DNA from: Bog-950 sp964631835 | GTDB lineage: Bacteria > Bacteroidota > Bacteroidia > Chitinophagales > LD1 | NCBI GenBank assembly: GCA_964631835.1 | Contig: CAZWAD010000016.1 | Coordinates: 22,420-86,419, forward strand | Direction: 5' to 3' | DNA length: 64,000 bases | In this document: positions 27,738 through 35,947 of the stretch, piece after piece | Layout of the letters: each line of letters starts with the position of its first letter | How positions within the stretch are numbered: the first letter of the stretch is position 1 | Program-made: the position numbers and the translations under genes | The notes under the pieces: model-generated | The model's input: only the letters and a program-made list of their open reading frames with translations | The model's database searches: none | What the model was told of the DNA's origin: nothing

Positions 27738-28583
27738 TTAAACTCCAACCGTCAGATTTCTGTTACATAATTCGACTAACTCCTCTTCTGTAATTTTATG
27801 AATCGGGAAGTTCACCCGTCCTAATTTTTTCCCTCCGACTGGCTTCCTCCACATATCGAAATCAAAAAAGTAATCATCATCCACTTCTATAATTGACACT
27901 TCATCAGTTGCTTCATTTTCTTTATAGCAGTGAATGATAGGCGCTTCGCGGGGTTTTAAGATAAGCTGTACAGCCTTGCGGTGTTCTTGTGTTTGATTAA
28001 TTCCCGAATAATGGATGACACTGTCATCTACAATACCTACCTGCCCGGGCTCAAGCTCAAAGGGCAGCATGTATTTTTCTTTCATCACATCATTAATATT
28101 ATCGAACACCCAGGGAATGGAAGGCCCCCGGTAATCAGAAATTACTTTGTGAGAACCTGGAACAACCTCCAGTGTTCCGTTTTTTCTGCTAACTTTTTGC
28201 AGTGGGATCCAGACTGAAACTGAGGTATATTTTTTTTCATCCACAAAAGTCCAGTTTTGATGTATGGGGACTTCACCAGTACCGTATTCTTTATTAAAAA
28301 GGTTAATGATGATAGGAGTATAATTGTCAAGATGTTTGTCAATAAGAGGTTTCATAAAATCGTAAACCGCTTTGAACTTTTTCTTTTTCGAAACAACATC
28401 TTTCTCAAAGAAACTTAACTCATAAGAGTTTTTATTAGTGTTAGCAGTTCCGCTGACACCTTCAATTTCATCATACAAAGCAACAAACCTTTTGATTTCT
28501 TCGGAGGTGAAAAGCCCGACAACCACATAGCCGTTGCGCTCAAACTGCCTTTGAAAGGCATCGTTAATAAATGTCTTTCTCAT
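27738..28583 (-). CDS. PhyH-family protein with HxN in place of HxD (paralogue 7)
   Basis: 281 residues, first gene of the operon. The distal ligand H191 (SVIHYS) and the anchor R202 remain, but the first motif reads IHQNWT, so the iron-binding Asp is Asn110 (codon AAC). This may weaken iron binding or make it a pseudoenzyme; it is not the HxG/HxA of known halogenases. I chose ATG 28583 because the N-terminus MRKTF matches its sisters. The frame continues to 28742, but that extension would cross the tRNA terminator and run into the tRNA. A consensus -7 box lies 28 bases upstream. Confidence 0.85.
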   Translation of the reverse strand: MRKTFINDAFQRQFERNGYVVVGLFTSEEIKRFVALYDEIEGVSGTANTNKNSYELSFFEKDVVSKKKKFKAVYDFMKPLIDKHLDNYTPIIINLFNKEYGTGEVPIHQNWTFVDEKKYTSVSVWIPLQKVSRKNGTLEVVPGSHKVISDYRGPSIPWVFDNINDVMKEKYMLPFELEPGQVGIVDDSVIHYSGINQTQEHRKAVQLILKPREAPIIHCYKENEATDEVSIIEVDDDYFFDFDMWRKPVGGKKLGRVNFPIHKITEEELVELCNRNLTVGV

Positions 28584-28610
28584 TGTAAATTCAATTCTTC
28601 TAAAATAGCA

Positions 28611-28618
28611 CAAAGCTA
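28611..28618 (-). promoter_or_regulatory. Candidate -7 box (TAGCTTTG) for the PhyH operon
   Basis: Read on the minus strand, this exactly matches TAnnTTTG and lies 28 bases upstream of ATG 28583, between the tRNA terminator and the first oxygenase gene. No clear TTTG -33 element stands at the expected spacing. It supports the shorter start for that gene and a single operon running to 19234. Confidence 0.4.
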
Positions 28619-28665
28619 CTATAAATAAAAGGAGCAGATGAATGATAATGGTCAGACAGGCTAGT

Positions 28666-28697
28666 AAAAGCAAAAATCCTGCTTTGATGCAGGATTT
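28666..28697 (-). terminator. Rho-independent terminator after tRNA-Ser
   Basis: A perfect 9-bp stem (28674-28682 with 28689-28697, loop of six) is followed on the minus strand by TTTTTGCTTTT. It begins seven bases past the tRNA 3' end and would separate tRNA transcription from the oxygenase operon. Confidence 0.7.
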
Positions 28698-28703
28698 ACC
28701 GCG

Positions 28704-28791
28704 CGGAGGGAGAGGGATTCGAACCCCCGGAAGGCTCATCACCTTCGACTGTTTTCAAGACAGTTCCGATCAACCACTCTGGCATCCCTCC
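28704..28791 (-). tRNA. tRNA-Ser (anticodon UGA)
   Basis: An 88-base class II tRNA on the minus strand. The acceptor stem GGAGGGA pairs with TCCCTCC, with discriminator G. The anticodon stem ACTGT/ACAGT holds the loop CTTGAAA with anticodon TGA, and a long variable arm and the T-loop GGTTCGAATCC are present. CCA is not encoded. It reads UCA and, by wobble, other UCN codons. Its 3' end faces the accessory gene cluster. Confidence 0.95.
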
Positions 28792-28796
28792 GGGGG

Positions 28797-28804
28797 CGAA
28801 TATA
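28797..28804 (-). promoter_or_regulatory. Possible -7 box (TATATTCG) for tRNA-Ser
   Basis: One mismatch from TAnnTTTG on the minus strand, five bases ahead of the mature tRNA 5' end. A TTTG further upstream is spaced 23 bases away, a little too far. A weak call based mainly on position. Confidence 0.25.
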
Positions 28805-28846
28805 AAAAGTTGGAGAAACATTAAAAGCAAAAATGAACCGACCGGG

Positions 28847-29833
28847 TTATTCTTTCGAATCCGGTTCCTTAATTTCCAGCTCCTTTTGTCGGAGGGTTTT
28901 GTTGTAATGTATGCTCGCATTTATTTCGTAACCAATGAGGAGGACAAAAGAATTGATATTGAGCCAAATCATAAACAACATAATTGTCCCAATAGAACCG
29001 AAAATAACATTCAGCCGGTTGAAATTGTTAACCCAAAACGAAAATCCCACAGATACGAGAATCAACAATATGGTAGCCACAGTAGCACCGGTAGAAATAA
29101 ATTTATACTTTTTCCGTGTGGCAGGGCCGTAGTAATAAATAAGTGATATGGAAAAGAAAAACATCAAAAGAATGAGCATGTACCTGAGCATGTTGATCAG
29201 CAAGTGTGTAAATTTATTTTGGATTTTAAGCCAGTCAAAAACAAATGCTACTGATTCCTGACCGAGAATAATCAAGGTGATGGTAAAAATGAAGAGTGTA
29301 ATCAGAAGAATAGTAATTTTCAAAGCAACAAAACGTTCCTGTATGGTATTTCTCTTCCTGTAGTGCGCATAGGACTTATCAAATGAACTCATCATGGCTA
29401 TCACTCCATTGGATGTGAGAAACAGAACCAGAAAAGCAGAACCAGTCAAAAGCCCGCCCCGCTTGTGGTTAGCCAGGTCGTTTAGCAAAGGCTCAATAAA
29501 TGATTGAATAAAATTGAAAGTTTCTTTATTGGGTAAGACTTCCTTGAGCAAATTCATGATACTTTTGTCAAGGTCGCTGAAATAAGGAATATAGGGGATC
29601 AGGGTGAATACAAAAGTAAGGGCGGGGAAAAACGCGAGAAAAAAACTGAAAGCAATTCCCTGGCTGCGAATAGGAAGCGAGTTAGCGCGTATTTCGGCAG
29701 CAAAAAAACGAACGACATCAAGGACGGGAATACCATCAAAACCGGGAACTGTAAAGGTTTTTACTTTATCCGAAAGCGGACCAAGAAACGGATACCTCCT
29801 TGTCAGTTTCCCCCAATATTTTCTCATCACCAT
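28847..29833 (-). CDS. YihY/UPF0761 family inner membrane protein
   Basis: 328 residues with about six membrane helices and the family features: SLPIRSQGIAFSFFLAFFPAL near residue 52-72, long loops, and GTIMLFMIWL near the end. It was once called ribonuclease BN by misannotation; the function is not settled. The start is ATG 29833, with a second ATG at 29827. It heads away from the hotdog thioesterase gene on the same strand, 19 bases downstream of it, and probably belongs to the same transcript as the genes up to 33959. Confidence 0.85.
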   Translation of the reverse strand: MVMRKYWGKLTRRYPFLGPLSDKVKTFTVPGFDGIPVLDVVRFFAAEIRANSLPIRSQGIAFSFFLAFFPALTFVFTLIPYIPYFSDLDKSIMNLLKEVLPNKETFNFIQSFIEPLLNDLANHKRGGLLTGSAFLVLFLTSNGVIAMMSSFDKSYAHYRKRNTIQERFVALKITILLITLFIFTITLIILGQESVAFVFDWLKIQNKFTHLLINMLRYMLILLMFFFSISLIYYYGPATRKKYKFISTGATVATILLILVSVGFSFWVNNFNRLNVIFGSIGTIMLFMIWLNINSFVLLIGYEINASIHYNKTLRQKELEIKEPDSKE

Positions 29834-29852
29834 GATACCGGTAAAAATAAAA

Positions 29853-30257
29853 TTAAAAGTATGGCATCAGCTTGCTGAGCAGAATCTGTGGAGCCGTTTT
29901 AATTTTCTTTGATTGTGCATCTATAAAAATAAGTTGGGTTTCGCCTTCATTAATTTTCTCATTTTGCGAGTTTCTTACATCGTATTGAAAAATAATAATC
30001 CGGTTGGGTAAATAAGGGATAACCGTTTTTATGGTAAGCAGTTCGTCATAAAAAGCAGGCTGAATGTATTTAATACTCATTCGCGTTATCGGCATCATGG
30101 TTCCCGAATCTTCAATTTCCTTGTACGAAATTCCTGCCGAGCGGATGGCTTCAGCGCGTGCTTCCTCATAGTAACGACCATAATTGCCGTAGTACACATA
30201 GCCCATCTGGTCGGTATCACTATACCTCACTCTAATTTGATGTTCGTACTTAAACAT
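29853..30257 (-). CDS. YbgC-type acyl-CoA thioesterase (hotdog fold)
   Basis: A 134-residue single hotdog domain with the 4HBT signature RYSDTDQMGYVYYGNY at residues 11-26, where the Asp acts in catalysis. Family members hydrolyse short- or medium-chain acyl-CoA or acyl carrier thioesters in the cytoplasm. It lies 10 bases after mltG and 19 bases before the YihY gene on the same strand. Confidence 0.85.
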   Translation of the reverse strand: MFKYEHQIRVRYSDTDQMGYVYYGNYGRYYEEARAEAIRSAGISYKEIEDSGTMMPITRMSIKYIQPAFYDELLTIKTVIPYLPNRIIIFQYDVRNSQNEKINEGETQLIFIDAQSKKIKTAPQILLSKLMPYF

Positions 30258-30267
30258 TATTGCTCAC

Positions 30268-31281
30268 TTAATGAATGTTCATTTCGTTCAGTTTCTTCCG
30301 GTATTGAGTGGCAACTTTAGCCTGTTCTTCGTACGTTTTAGAAAAAACGGAATAACCGCTCATATCGGGATTCGCGCAGAAATACAAATACTTGTGCTCG
30401 TCAGAATTCAATACAGCATCAATGGACTTTTTACGGGGCATGCAAATAGGTCCCGGAGGTAAGCCGGCATATAAATAGGTATTGTAAGGAGAATCATATT
30501 CCTTATGAATTTGGTTCACTCTTCGTGCGTCAAAATCGCGAAGAGCGAAAACCAAAGTTGGGTCAGCCTGCAAAGGCATACCAATTCTTAAACGGTTGAT
30601 GTAAACCCCGGCAACTGTTGGTAATTCCTTATCGCGTATTACTTCTTTCTCTACAATAGAAGCAAGTATAGTTACCTGTTGTGCTGTAAGGCTTTTTGCT
30701 CCGGCTTTTTTCAAACGATCTTCGTTCCAGAACTCGTCATAAGCTGAACTCATTTTTTCAAGAAATTTTTCAATGGAAACATTCCAATAAAATTTGTAGT
30801 TGTCAGTAATAAACCGTGTAAGAATATTATTTGTATCCAATCCGTGTTGCTTACAAAAGGTATCGTTGTTCAGAACTGATAGAAGCCTATTTGAATCAAG
30901 TTCAAGAGTTCTTCCGACCAAGCCGGTGAATTCTTCCTTGGTTCTGATATTGTAAATAACAAGAGTAACTGGTGTCTGCAACCCCGCTCGAAGCATATTC
31001 ACCATCTGCCGGTTATTCATTTTAGCGTCAAAAACATAATATCCCGCTTTTATGCGCTCAGGGTAACGTTTCATTTTACTAACGAGCGAAAAAGAAAATT
31101 CGCTTTTCAATACCGCACTTTCCTGCAATATCTGTAGCACATTTTCATAAGTTGAACCAGTAGGAATTTTCACCGAAACTCTTTTCCCTCCGGCAATGTT
31201 GGGCATGACAAAAACGAAATACGCAAAAGCCAAACCTGTTAAAACAACAAAAAGAAGAAAAACTACACAGGCCCGTTTCAT
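30268..31281 (-). CDS. mltG: Endolytic murein transglycosylase MltG
   Basis: 337 residues with an N-terminal membrane anchor (about 5-25) and a YceG-like domain. The catalytic glutamate is E211 in ASIVEKE, followed by VAGVYINRL, MPLQADPT and YAGLPPGPI, all diagnostic. It cleaves nascent glycan strands and sets their length. Four bases separate it from the DCC gene upstream, within a minus-strand run. Confidence 0.92.
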   Translation of the reverse strand: MKRACVVFLLFVVLTGLAFAYFVFVMPNIAGGKRVSVKIPTGSTYENVLQILQESAVLKSEFSFSLVSKMKRYPERIKAGYYVFDAKMNNRQMVNMLRAGLQTPVTLVIYNIRTKEEFTGLVGRTLELDSNRLLSVLNNDTFCKQHGLDTNNILTRFITDNYKFYWNVSIEKFLEKMSSAYDEFWNEDRLKKAGAKSLTAQQVTILASIVEKEVIRDKELPTVAGVYINRLRIGMPLQADPTLVFALRDFDARRVNQIHKEYDSPYNTYLYAGLPPGPICMPRKKSIDAVLNSDEHKYLYFCANPDMSGYSVFSKTYEEQAKVATQYRKKLNEMNIH

Positions 31282-31284
31282 GAG

Positions 31285-31677
31285 CTACTCCAGAAATTTC
31301 TCTTTCAGTTCAGGGGTGGGAAGGCGGCATGTATCGCTTTTGCCAAACCATTTGTAGCGGTTTGCCGCTATGATATTATAAACAAAATCGCGGACAAAGC
31401 GGGGTACAATGAAAAATAAGACACCAAGTGAATAAATTCCCCCAAGTAATTTCAGGATGCGAAGTGCTGCATCGGAGCGCACAAATACTTTATCATCTTC
31501 AATCAAAAGAACGGTATCCATAAAGTCGTCTTCCAACTTAAATTTCTCTATGGTTTTTCTTCCGAACTCCGACTGAAGCGAAGCGAATTTGAATTGGTTT
31601 TTCCCATCGCGATCTATAATCCAGGTTACTGAAGCATTACACAAATTGCAAACTCCATCGAAAAGAACAGCCTTCAT
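31285..31677 (-). CDS. DCC-family (DUF393) thiol-disulfide oxidoreductase-like protein
   Basis: 130 residues starting LFDGVCNLC with a CxxC at C10/C13, the hallmark DxxCxxC of the DCC family. A hydrophobic stretch lies near residues 80-95. Its biochemical role is not established. Its start overlaps the stop of the upstream T9SS protein gene by one base (TAATG), so it is translationally coupled. Confidence 0.85.
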   Translation of the reverse strand: MKAVLFDGVCNLCNASVTWIIDRDGKNQFKFASLQSEFGRKTIEKFKLEDDFMDTVLLIEDDKVFVRSDAALRILKLLGGIYSLGVLFFIVPRFVRDFVYNIIAANRYKWFGKSDTCRLPTPELKEKFLE

Positions 31678-33959
31678 TAATAATCGGTTTTAATGATCCT
31701 GTTGCGATGATTTCTTCCTGTTCTTTTATCACGAGCCGATAAAAGATAAATTCCGTTTTGGAGGTTGCTGATATTCATTTGCCCTGTTACCTCATCTTCG
31801 TATTTCACGATTTGACCCAACATATTGGTAAGCAAAACTTCAAAGGAAGAACCGTTGTCAGTCGCCTTGAAATTAATAACCCCTGAAGTTGGATTAGGGA
31901 AAATACTCAAGGCGTCTTCTTGTTTTATCAAATCAATACCAGATGATGAGCCTCCCCAGAAATCAGTATCGAAAATCAAACGAATCATGGGTGAACCTGC
32001 CGGGATAATTGTAGAAGCTTTCCATGTAGCATTCGAGAAATAGAACATGTGAGGTTTGCCAAGCGTACTATTCAAATCATAACCGATTTGCAATCTTCTG
32101 TCATCGGTTTGCGACCAGCCGAAATAAATTTTTCCGGAAATGATTATTGGCGAATCCAATTTATAGGTGGCAAATCCACTTACCGAATCAACATAAAACG
32201 GAGTTCTATTCACCAATGAATAAATAACCTGAGAGTCATCAACAAAACTCAAATCACTCAGTCGAAGCGAATCCCACGCATAAAAACTAAAAACCAGGTT
32301 GCTGACATTGTCATCTACCTGTGCAAAATGAATCTGAAATGCGGAAAGTGTATCCGGTTGGTTCAGATTAAATTCATAAGCAAACTTTTTAAGCCCTAAG
32401 CCAACAATACCATAAGATTTTTCGGCAGTGCCATCGTCATAAGCCATTACCGAGTTGAAATTCTGCACGTGATACAAAGTGTCATTCTGGGGTCGGCTGT
32501 CAAATGGGTCAATAAAAACCTTTGACCGGATGACCAAACTATCGAATGGTCCTGACGGTACGGAATAATCTGCCGAAGGATTCACCTGAATAAAACTATA
32601 GCTGCCGGCATTAAAAGTTTGCAGTACATCCGCAGCAACAGATGAACTGCCTGGATACAACTCCATAGCACTTTTGGTAAAATTCGTTGCCGGGGGGTTG
32701 TTATCCGCATTTGGGTCTAAGTTGTGAACTGTCAGCAAGAAACTATCTCTCAAATCTGAGGAGTGGTTAAACTGGTCTGCAGGCATTTGAGTAAAGTTTT
32801 TCAGTATGGTTGGGAAAGGATAAACGAAAGCTATCTCCTGAATAATGGTATCGGCAAAACTCCGGTTCTTATCCAGCTTCACATAATCAATGTGCCAATG
32901 GTCGTTGTTGCCGTATAACGAAGCTTTGTTTCTGAAACGAAACTGGAAGGTATTATGAAAATAAGTAAGCGGAAAAGACAGCGAAGGAACCTGAACCAGT
33001 ACCTGCTTGAATTTCTGCGGAACAAAACTGATATGCGAATAGCCCGTGTCGCTCCAAACCATTCGCCAAACGCCTGCATTATCTTTAAACTCTAACAGCA
33101 GAGAATCGTCTTTATCCGGATAATCTCCCAAACCTGCAGCTTCGTAAAAAAAGCTGAGATATACATTACTGTCTGAAGAAAGAGCGGACATATCAATAGG
33201 GAGCGAGGTAAGATAGTCTGCTGTGCCATATGTTGTGGTACTTGAGTTATTGTAAGGCAAGCCGTATTCATTCAAGCCATCAAGCGTAGCCACGCCTATG
33301 GTAGGGGGGTTTACAGGATATGTATAGTTGTGATACGCATAATTATCGAACCATAGTTTTCCCGGTTCGGCTGCGGCAAAATATACTACCGGTGCATAGT
33401 CAACTGTAGTTGTATTCAAAGTAACCAAAGTTGAATCACGTTTTGTACCTGTAGCCGTATCAAACGTATAGGTATAATACTGGTTCCAATAAGTAAAAGT
33501 TTGCGGGGTTTGAGCAAAACATCCGGATGGAGCCGGTCCAAAAAAAGTGAACATAATAGGTGCCTGCGCCACTGAATCAATGCGAATATTGTTTGTGTCA
33601 AAAGTGTAATCCCAAGCCTGAGCCGTTGAGAAAGTATCTTTAATTGTTTTCACCCCTTCAGTGCCCAAACATGTACCGAATACATTGGTATAAGTAGCCG
33701 TAATGTTATTTTCAAGCCATTTATAGCCTCGCAGGGTATTCTTCGAAAAATCATCAACAAACGGAAGTTTGAGGGTATCAGTAGAAACTATAGTTATACC
33801 CGCATCAACCAAATAGCGCTGACCATTACCGGAATTCTGAAACTTTTTAGTAGAATAATATAAAGCAGGATTGAAGTCCAAATCGTTCAGTTCTTCATGT
33901 TGGGCAAAAACAAGCACGAAGCAAGGAAGCATAAAACAGAATAGACAGAAATACTTCAT
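31677..33959 (-). CDS. Secreted protein with T9SS type A sorting domain
   Basis: 760 residues: a signal peptide (about 1-19, ending VFAQ), a large beta-rich region rich in Asn, Thr and Tyr with no domain I can name, and a C-terminal sorting domain from about 680 (LSIFPNPTSGVINF ... LQNGIYLLSA) that directs export through the type IX system. Similar proteins in the phylum are called immunoglobulin- or choice-of-anchor-like. It is coupled to the DCC gene. No catalytic motif was seen. Confidence 0.85.
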   Translation of the reverse strand: MKYFCLFCFMLPCFVLVFAQHEELNDLDFNPALYYSTKKFQNSGNGQRYLVDAGITIVSTDTLKLPFVDDFSKNTLRGYKWLENNITATYTNVFGTCLGTEGVKTIKDTFSTAQAWDYTFDTNNIRIDSVAQAPIMFTFFGPAPSGCFAQTPQTFTYWNQYYTYTFDTATGTKRDSTLVTLNTTTVDYAPVVYFAAAEPGKLWFDNYAYHNYTYPVNPPTIGVATLDGLNEYGLPYNNSSTTTYGTADYLTSLPIDMSALSSDSNVYLSFFYEAAGLGDYPDKDDSLLLEFKDNAGVWRMVWSDTGYSHISFVPQKFKQVLVQVPSLSFPLTYFHNTFQFRFRNKASLYGNNDHWHIDYVKLDKNRSFADTIIQEIAFVYPFPTILKNFTQMPADQFNHSSDLRDSFLLTVHNLDPNADNNPPATNFTKSAMELYPGSSSVAADVLQTFNAGSYSFIQVNPSADYSVPSGPFDSLVIRSKVFIDPFDSRPQNDTLYHVQNFNSVMAYDDGTAEKSYGIVGLGLKKFAYEFNLNQPDTLSAFQIHFAQVDDNVSNLVFSFYAWDSLRLSDLSFVDDSQVIYSLVNRTPFYVDSVSGFATYKLDSPIIISGKIYFGWSQTDDRRLQIGYDLNSTLGKPHMFYFSNATWKASTIIPAGSPMIRLIFDTDFWGGSSSGIDLIKQEDALSIFPNPTSGVINFKATDNGSSFEVLLTNMLGQIVKYEDEVTGQMNISNLQNGIYLLSARDKRTGRNHRNRIIKTDY

Positions 33960-33999
33960 AACAACTTTTACAATTCAGCTAAACGTCAATAATTCAATT

Positions 34000-34827
34000 T
34001 TATTCTTCGGGGATCGAATCATTATCATGATATAAAGACGGGTCAACAATAATACCAGCGGGTAGTTCCTTAGCCACAAACAAATCAACCGGCTCGCCCA
34101 TGCGGATAGAGTCTGTAGCGTTATAAGGCGGAATCTGCCTGTAAACAACAGCACCCGCGGTGTCGGTTACTCCTTCCTCAGCTATTATTGCACCAATATT
34201 CAGCGAATAACCCTTGAGTTTAAACTCCGCATCGTCAAGGCGCAAACCGATTAAATAAGGTATCGCGGTTTTTCCTCCACCCAACCCATCGCCAAGAACA
34301 AGAGTCACTTCAGTTCCTTTCGGTACTTTCATTTTGCGGGTTACATTCCTACCATCCACCATCATTCCGATTACCGCATACAGATGCGGATCGGGGCGGT
34401 AAACCGGTTCACCGAGTTTCAAACCATAACTCTCCAACTGCATTTTTGCGTACTTGAATGAACTTCTTCCTATTAAATCAGGAATTTCGACTGCCGGAGC
34501 TGTGGTCGCATTCAGCGTGAGATAAATGGTTCTTCCTTCTTTCACCCCCGAATTAGGTTTGGGGTTCTGGTCCACAATAGAGAGAGGAGGTTTTTTCATG
34601 TCGTAAACGGAATCCATTATTTGCCATTCGAGGTTCTTTTCCGATAAAATTTCGGTGACTTGTTCCATACTTTTCCCCCGCAAATCAGGAACGGCAATAC
34701 TTTCCCCGTGCCGGGTATATGATTTAAGCCCCGCCTGAACAATGAGCAGCAACCCGGTCACAACACCGATAGCAATCAGAATGTTATAGAGGAGAACTTT
34801 ATTGAAATACTTTTTAAACAAGACCAA
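34000..34827 (-). CDS. Membrane-anchored PASTA-domain protein
   Basis: 275 residues: one membrane helix (about 13-32) and three PASTA repeats (roughly 43-110, 112-180, 183-258), each with a P-DL-G pattern. PASTA domains bind muropeptides or beta-lactams. Here they are not linked to a kinase or penicillin-binding domain. The start appears to be TTG at 34827, since no ATG occurs before the membrane helix. It follows ddl by 23 bases, which suggests a cell-wall role. Confidence 0.85.
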   Translation of the reverse strand: MVLFKKYFNKVLLYNILIAIGVVTGLLLIVQAGLKSYTRHGESIAVPDLRGKSMEQVTEILSEKNLEWQIMDSVYDMKKPPLSIVDQNPKPNSGVKEGRTIYLTLNATTAPAVEIPDLIGRSSFKYAKMQLESYGLKLGEPVYRPDPHLYAVIGMMVDGRNVTRKMKVPKGTEVTLVLGDGLGGGKTAIPYLIGLRLDDAEFKLKGYSLNIGAIIAEEGVTDTAGAVVYRQIPPYNATDSIRMGEPVDLFVAKELPAGIIVDPSLYHDNDSIPEE

Positions 34828-34850
34828 AATTTGCTGTGCGAAAATAAGAT

Positions 34851-35846
34851 TTACTGCTTTTCTCTGCCTGCCTCCACCGTGGTTCTTAACGCTTCTTGTA
34901 TCGAAATGTCAAACAATCTTTCCAGCGAAATACCCATCGCACGCGCCTGTTGAGGCACAATGCTTTCTTCGCTTAAACCGGGAACAGCATTCACTTCAAG
35001 CATAAAATATTCATCATCACGAATGATGTAGTCAGTCCTGCACATGCCTTTAAAATCAAGCTTGCGGTAAATAAACTCCGAGGTTTGCTGAATTTTTTTT
35101 GCCAGCTCAAAATTAATTTCGGCAGGAGTAACTTCCTGAGAGTTGCCTTCGTACTTCGCTTTATAATCAAAGAACTCACTCTTACTCCTGATTTCGGTAA
35201 GCGGAAGAGCTGTTACCTTTCCATCCATTGTTATTACACCGCAAGTTACTTCTGTTCCATCGATAAATTCTTCAACTAAAACTTCATCGTCATATTTGAA
35301 AGCGTTATCAATTGCCGGTTGCAAATCTTCCGACTTTGAGACTTTTGAGGCTCCGTAGCTCGAACCGTTTTTATTGGGTTTTACAAAAACAGGAAACGGA
35401 ATTTGCGACTTGTGACTTGTAGTTTGCCCCTTGTAAAGCAACTCTGCCTTAGCTGTTTTAATTCCGAATTGCTGAAGATATTCCTTACAGCGCAGTTTGT
35501 CGAAAGTGAGAGATGCCTGTAAAACACCGCATGCGTTGTAAGGTATTTTCAATATATCGAAGTATCCCTGTAGTTTACCATCGTCAGCAGGTGTGCCGTG
35601 AAGAGCCATAAACACGCAGTCGAAATTTACCTTATGACCTTGAACGGTAAAACTGAAATCGTTCTTGTCAATCTTCAGTTGCACAGGATGGTCCCTTTCC
35701 ACCAGCCACTCGTTACCTTCAATAATGATTTTGAAAACGTTGTATTTGTCTTTACTGAGATGTTTACAAACTACCTCAGCGCTTTTGAGCGAAATGCCCC
35801 GCTCACTGGCTTCGCCCCCGGTGATGACAGCTATGTTCCTTTTCAT
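34851..35846 (-). CDS. ddl: D-alanine--D-alanine ligase
   Basis: 331 residues, ATP-grasp ligase that makes D-Ala-D-Ala for peptidoglycan. It starts MKRNIAVITGGEASERGISLKS with the N-terminal glycine loop and has ALHGTPADDG, VFVKPNKNGSSYG (ATP-binding lysine) and MLEVNAVPGLSEES (metal- and phosphate-binding). I chose ATG 35846 because the family N-terminus starts there; the open frame to 36059 runs over the divergent LuxC-type gene. It forms an operon with the PASTA protein. Confidence 0.95.
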   Translation of the reverse strand: MKRNIAVITGGEASERGISLKSAEVVCKHLSKDKYNVFKIIIEGNEWLVERDHPVQLKIDKNDFSFTVQGHKVNFDCVFMALHGTPADDGKLQGYFDILKIPYNACGVLQASLTFDKLRCKEYLQQFGIKTAKAELLYKGQTTSHKSQIPFPVFVKPNKNGSSYGASKVSKSEDLQPAIDNAFKYDDEVLVEEFIDGTEVTCGVITMDGKVTALPLTEIRSKSEFFDYKAKYEGNSQEVTPAEINFELAKKIQQTSEFIYRKLDFKGMCRTDYIIRDDEYFMLEVNAVPGLSEESIVPQQARAMGISLERLFDISIQEALRTTVEAGREKQ

Positions 35847-35947
35847 AGATGAATTGATAACGCTAAAGAATCTTTTTATTCTGTGGTTGCTGCCGGTTTC
35901 TTTCAACAAACCGAACAATTCTATTTTCGTGCCGCGAAAGTTGGACA

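Noticed and set aside
19234..28583. RiPP biosynthesis cluster
   Set aside because: A radical SAM protein with auxiliary-type cysteines is present, but I found no precursor-peptide gene, RiPP recognition element or peptidase, and gaps are too small to hide one.
20546..28583. PhyH-type halogenases
   Set aside because: None has Gly or Ala in place of the iron-ligand Asp; six have Asp and one has Asn.
28584..28742. 53-residue N-terminal extension of the first PhyH gene
   Set aside because: It would cross the tRNA terminator and part of tRNA-Ser; all sister genes start at the MRK-type N-terminus.
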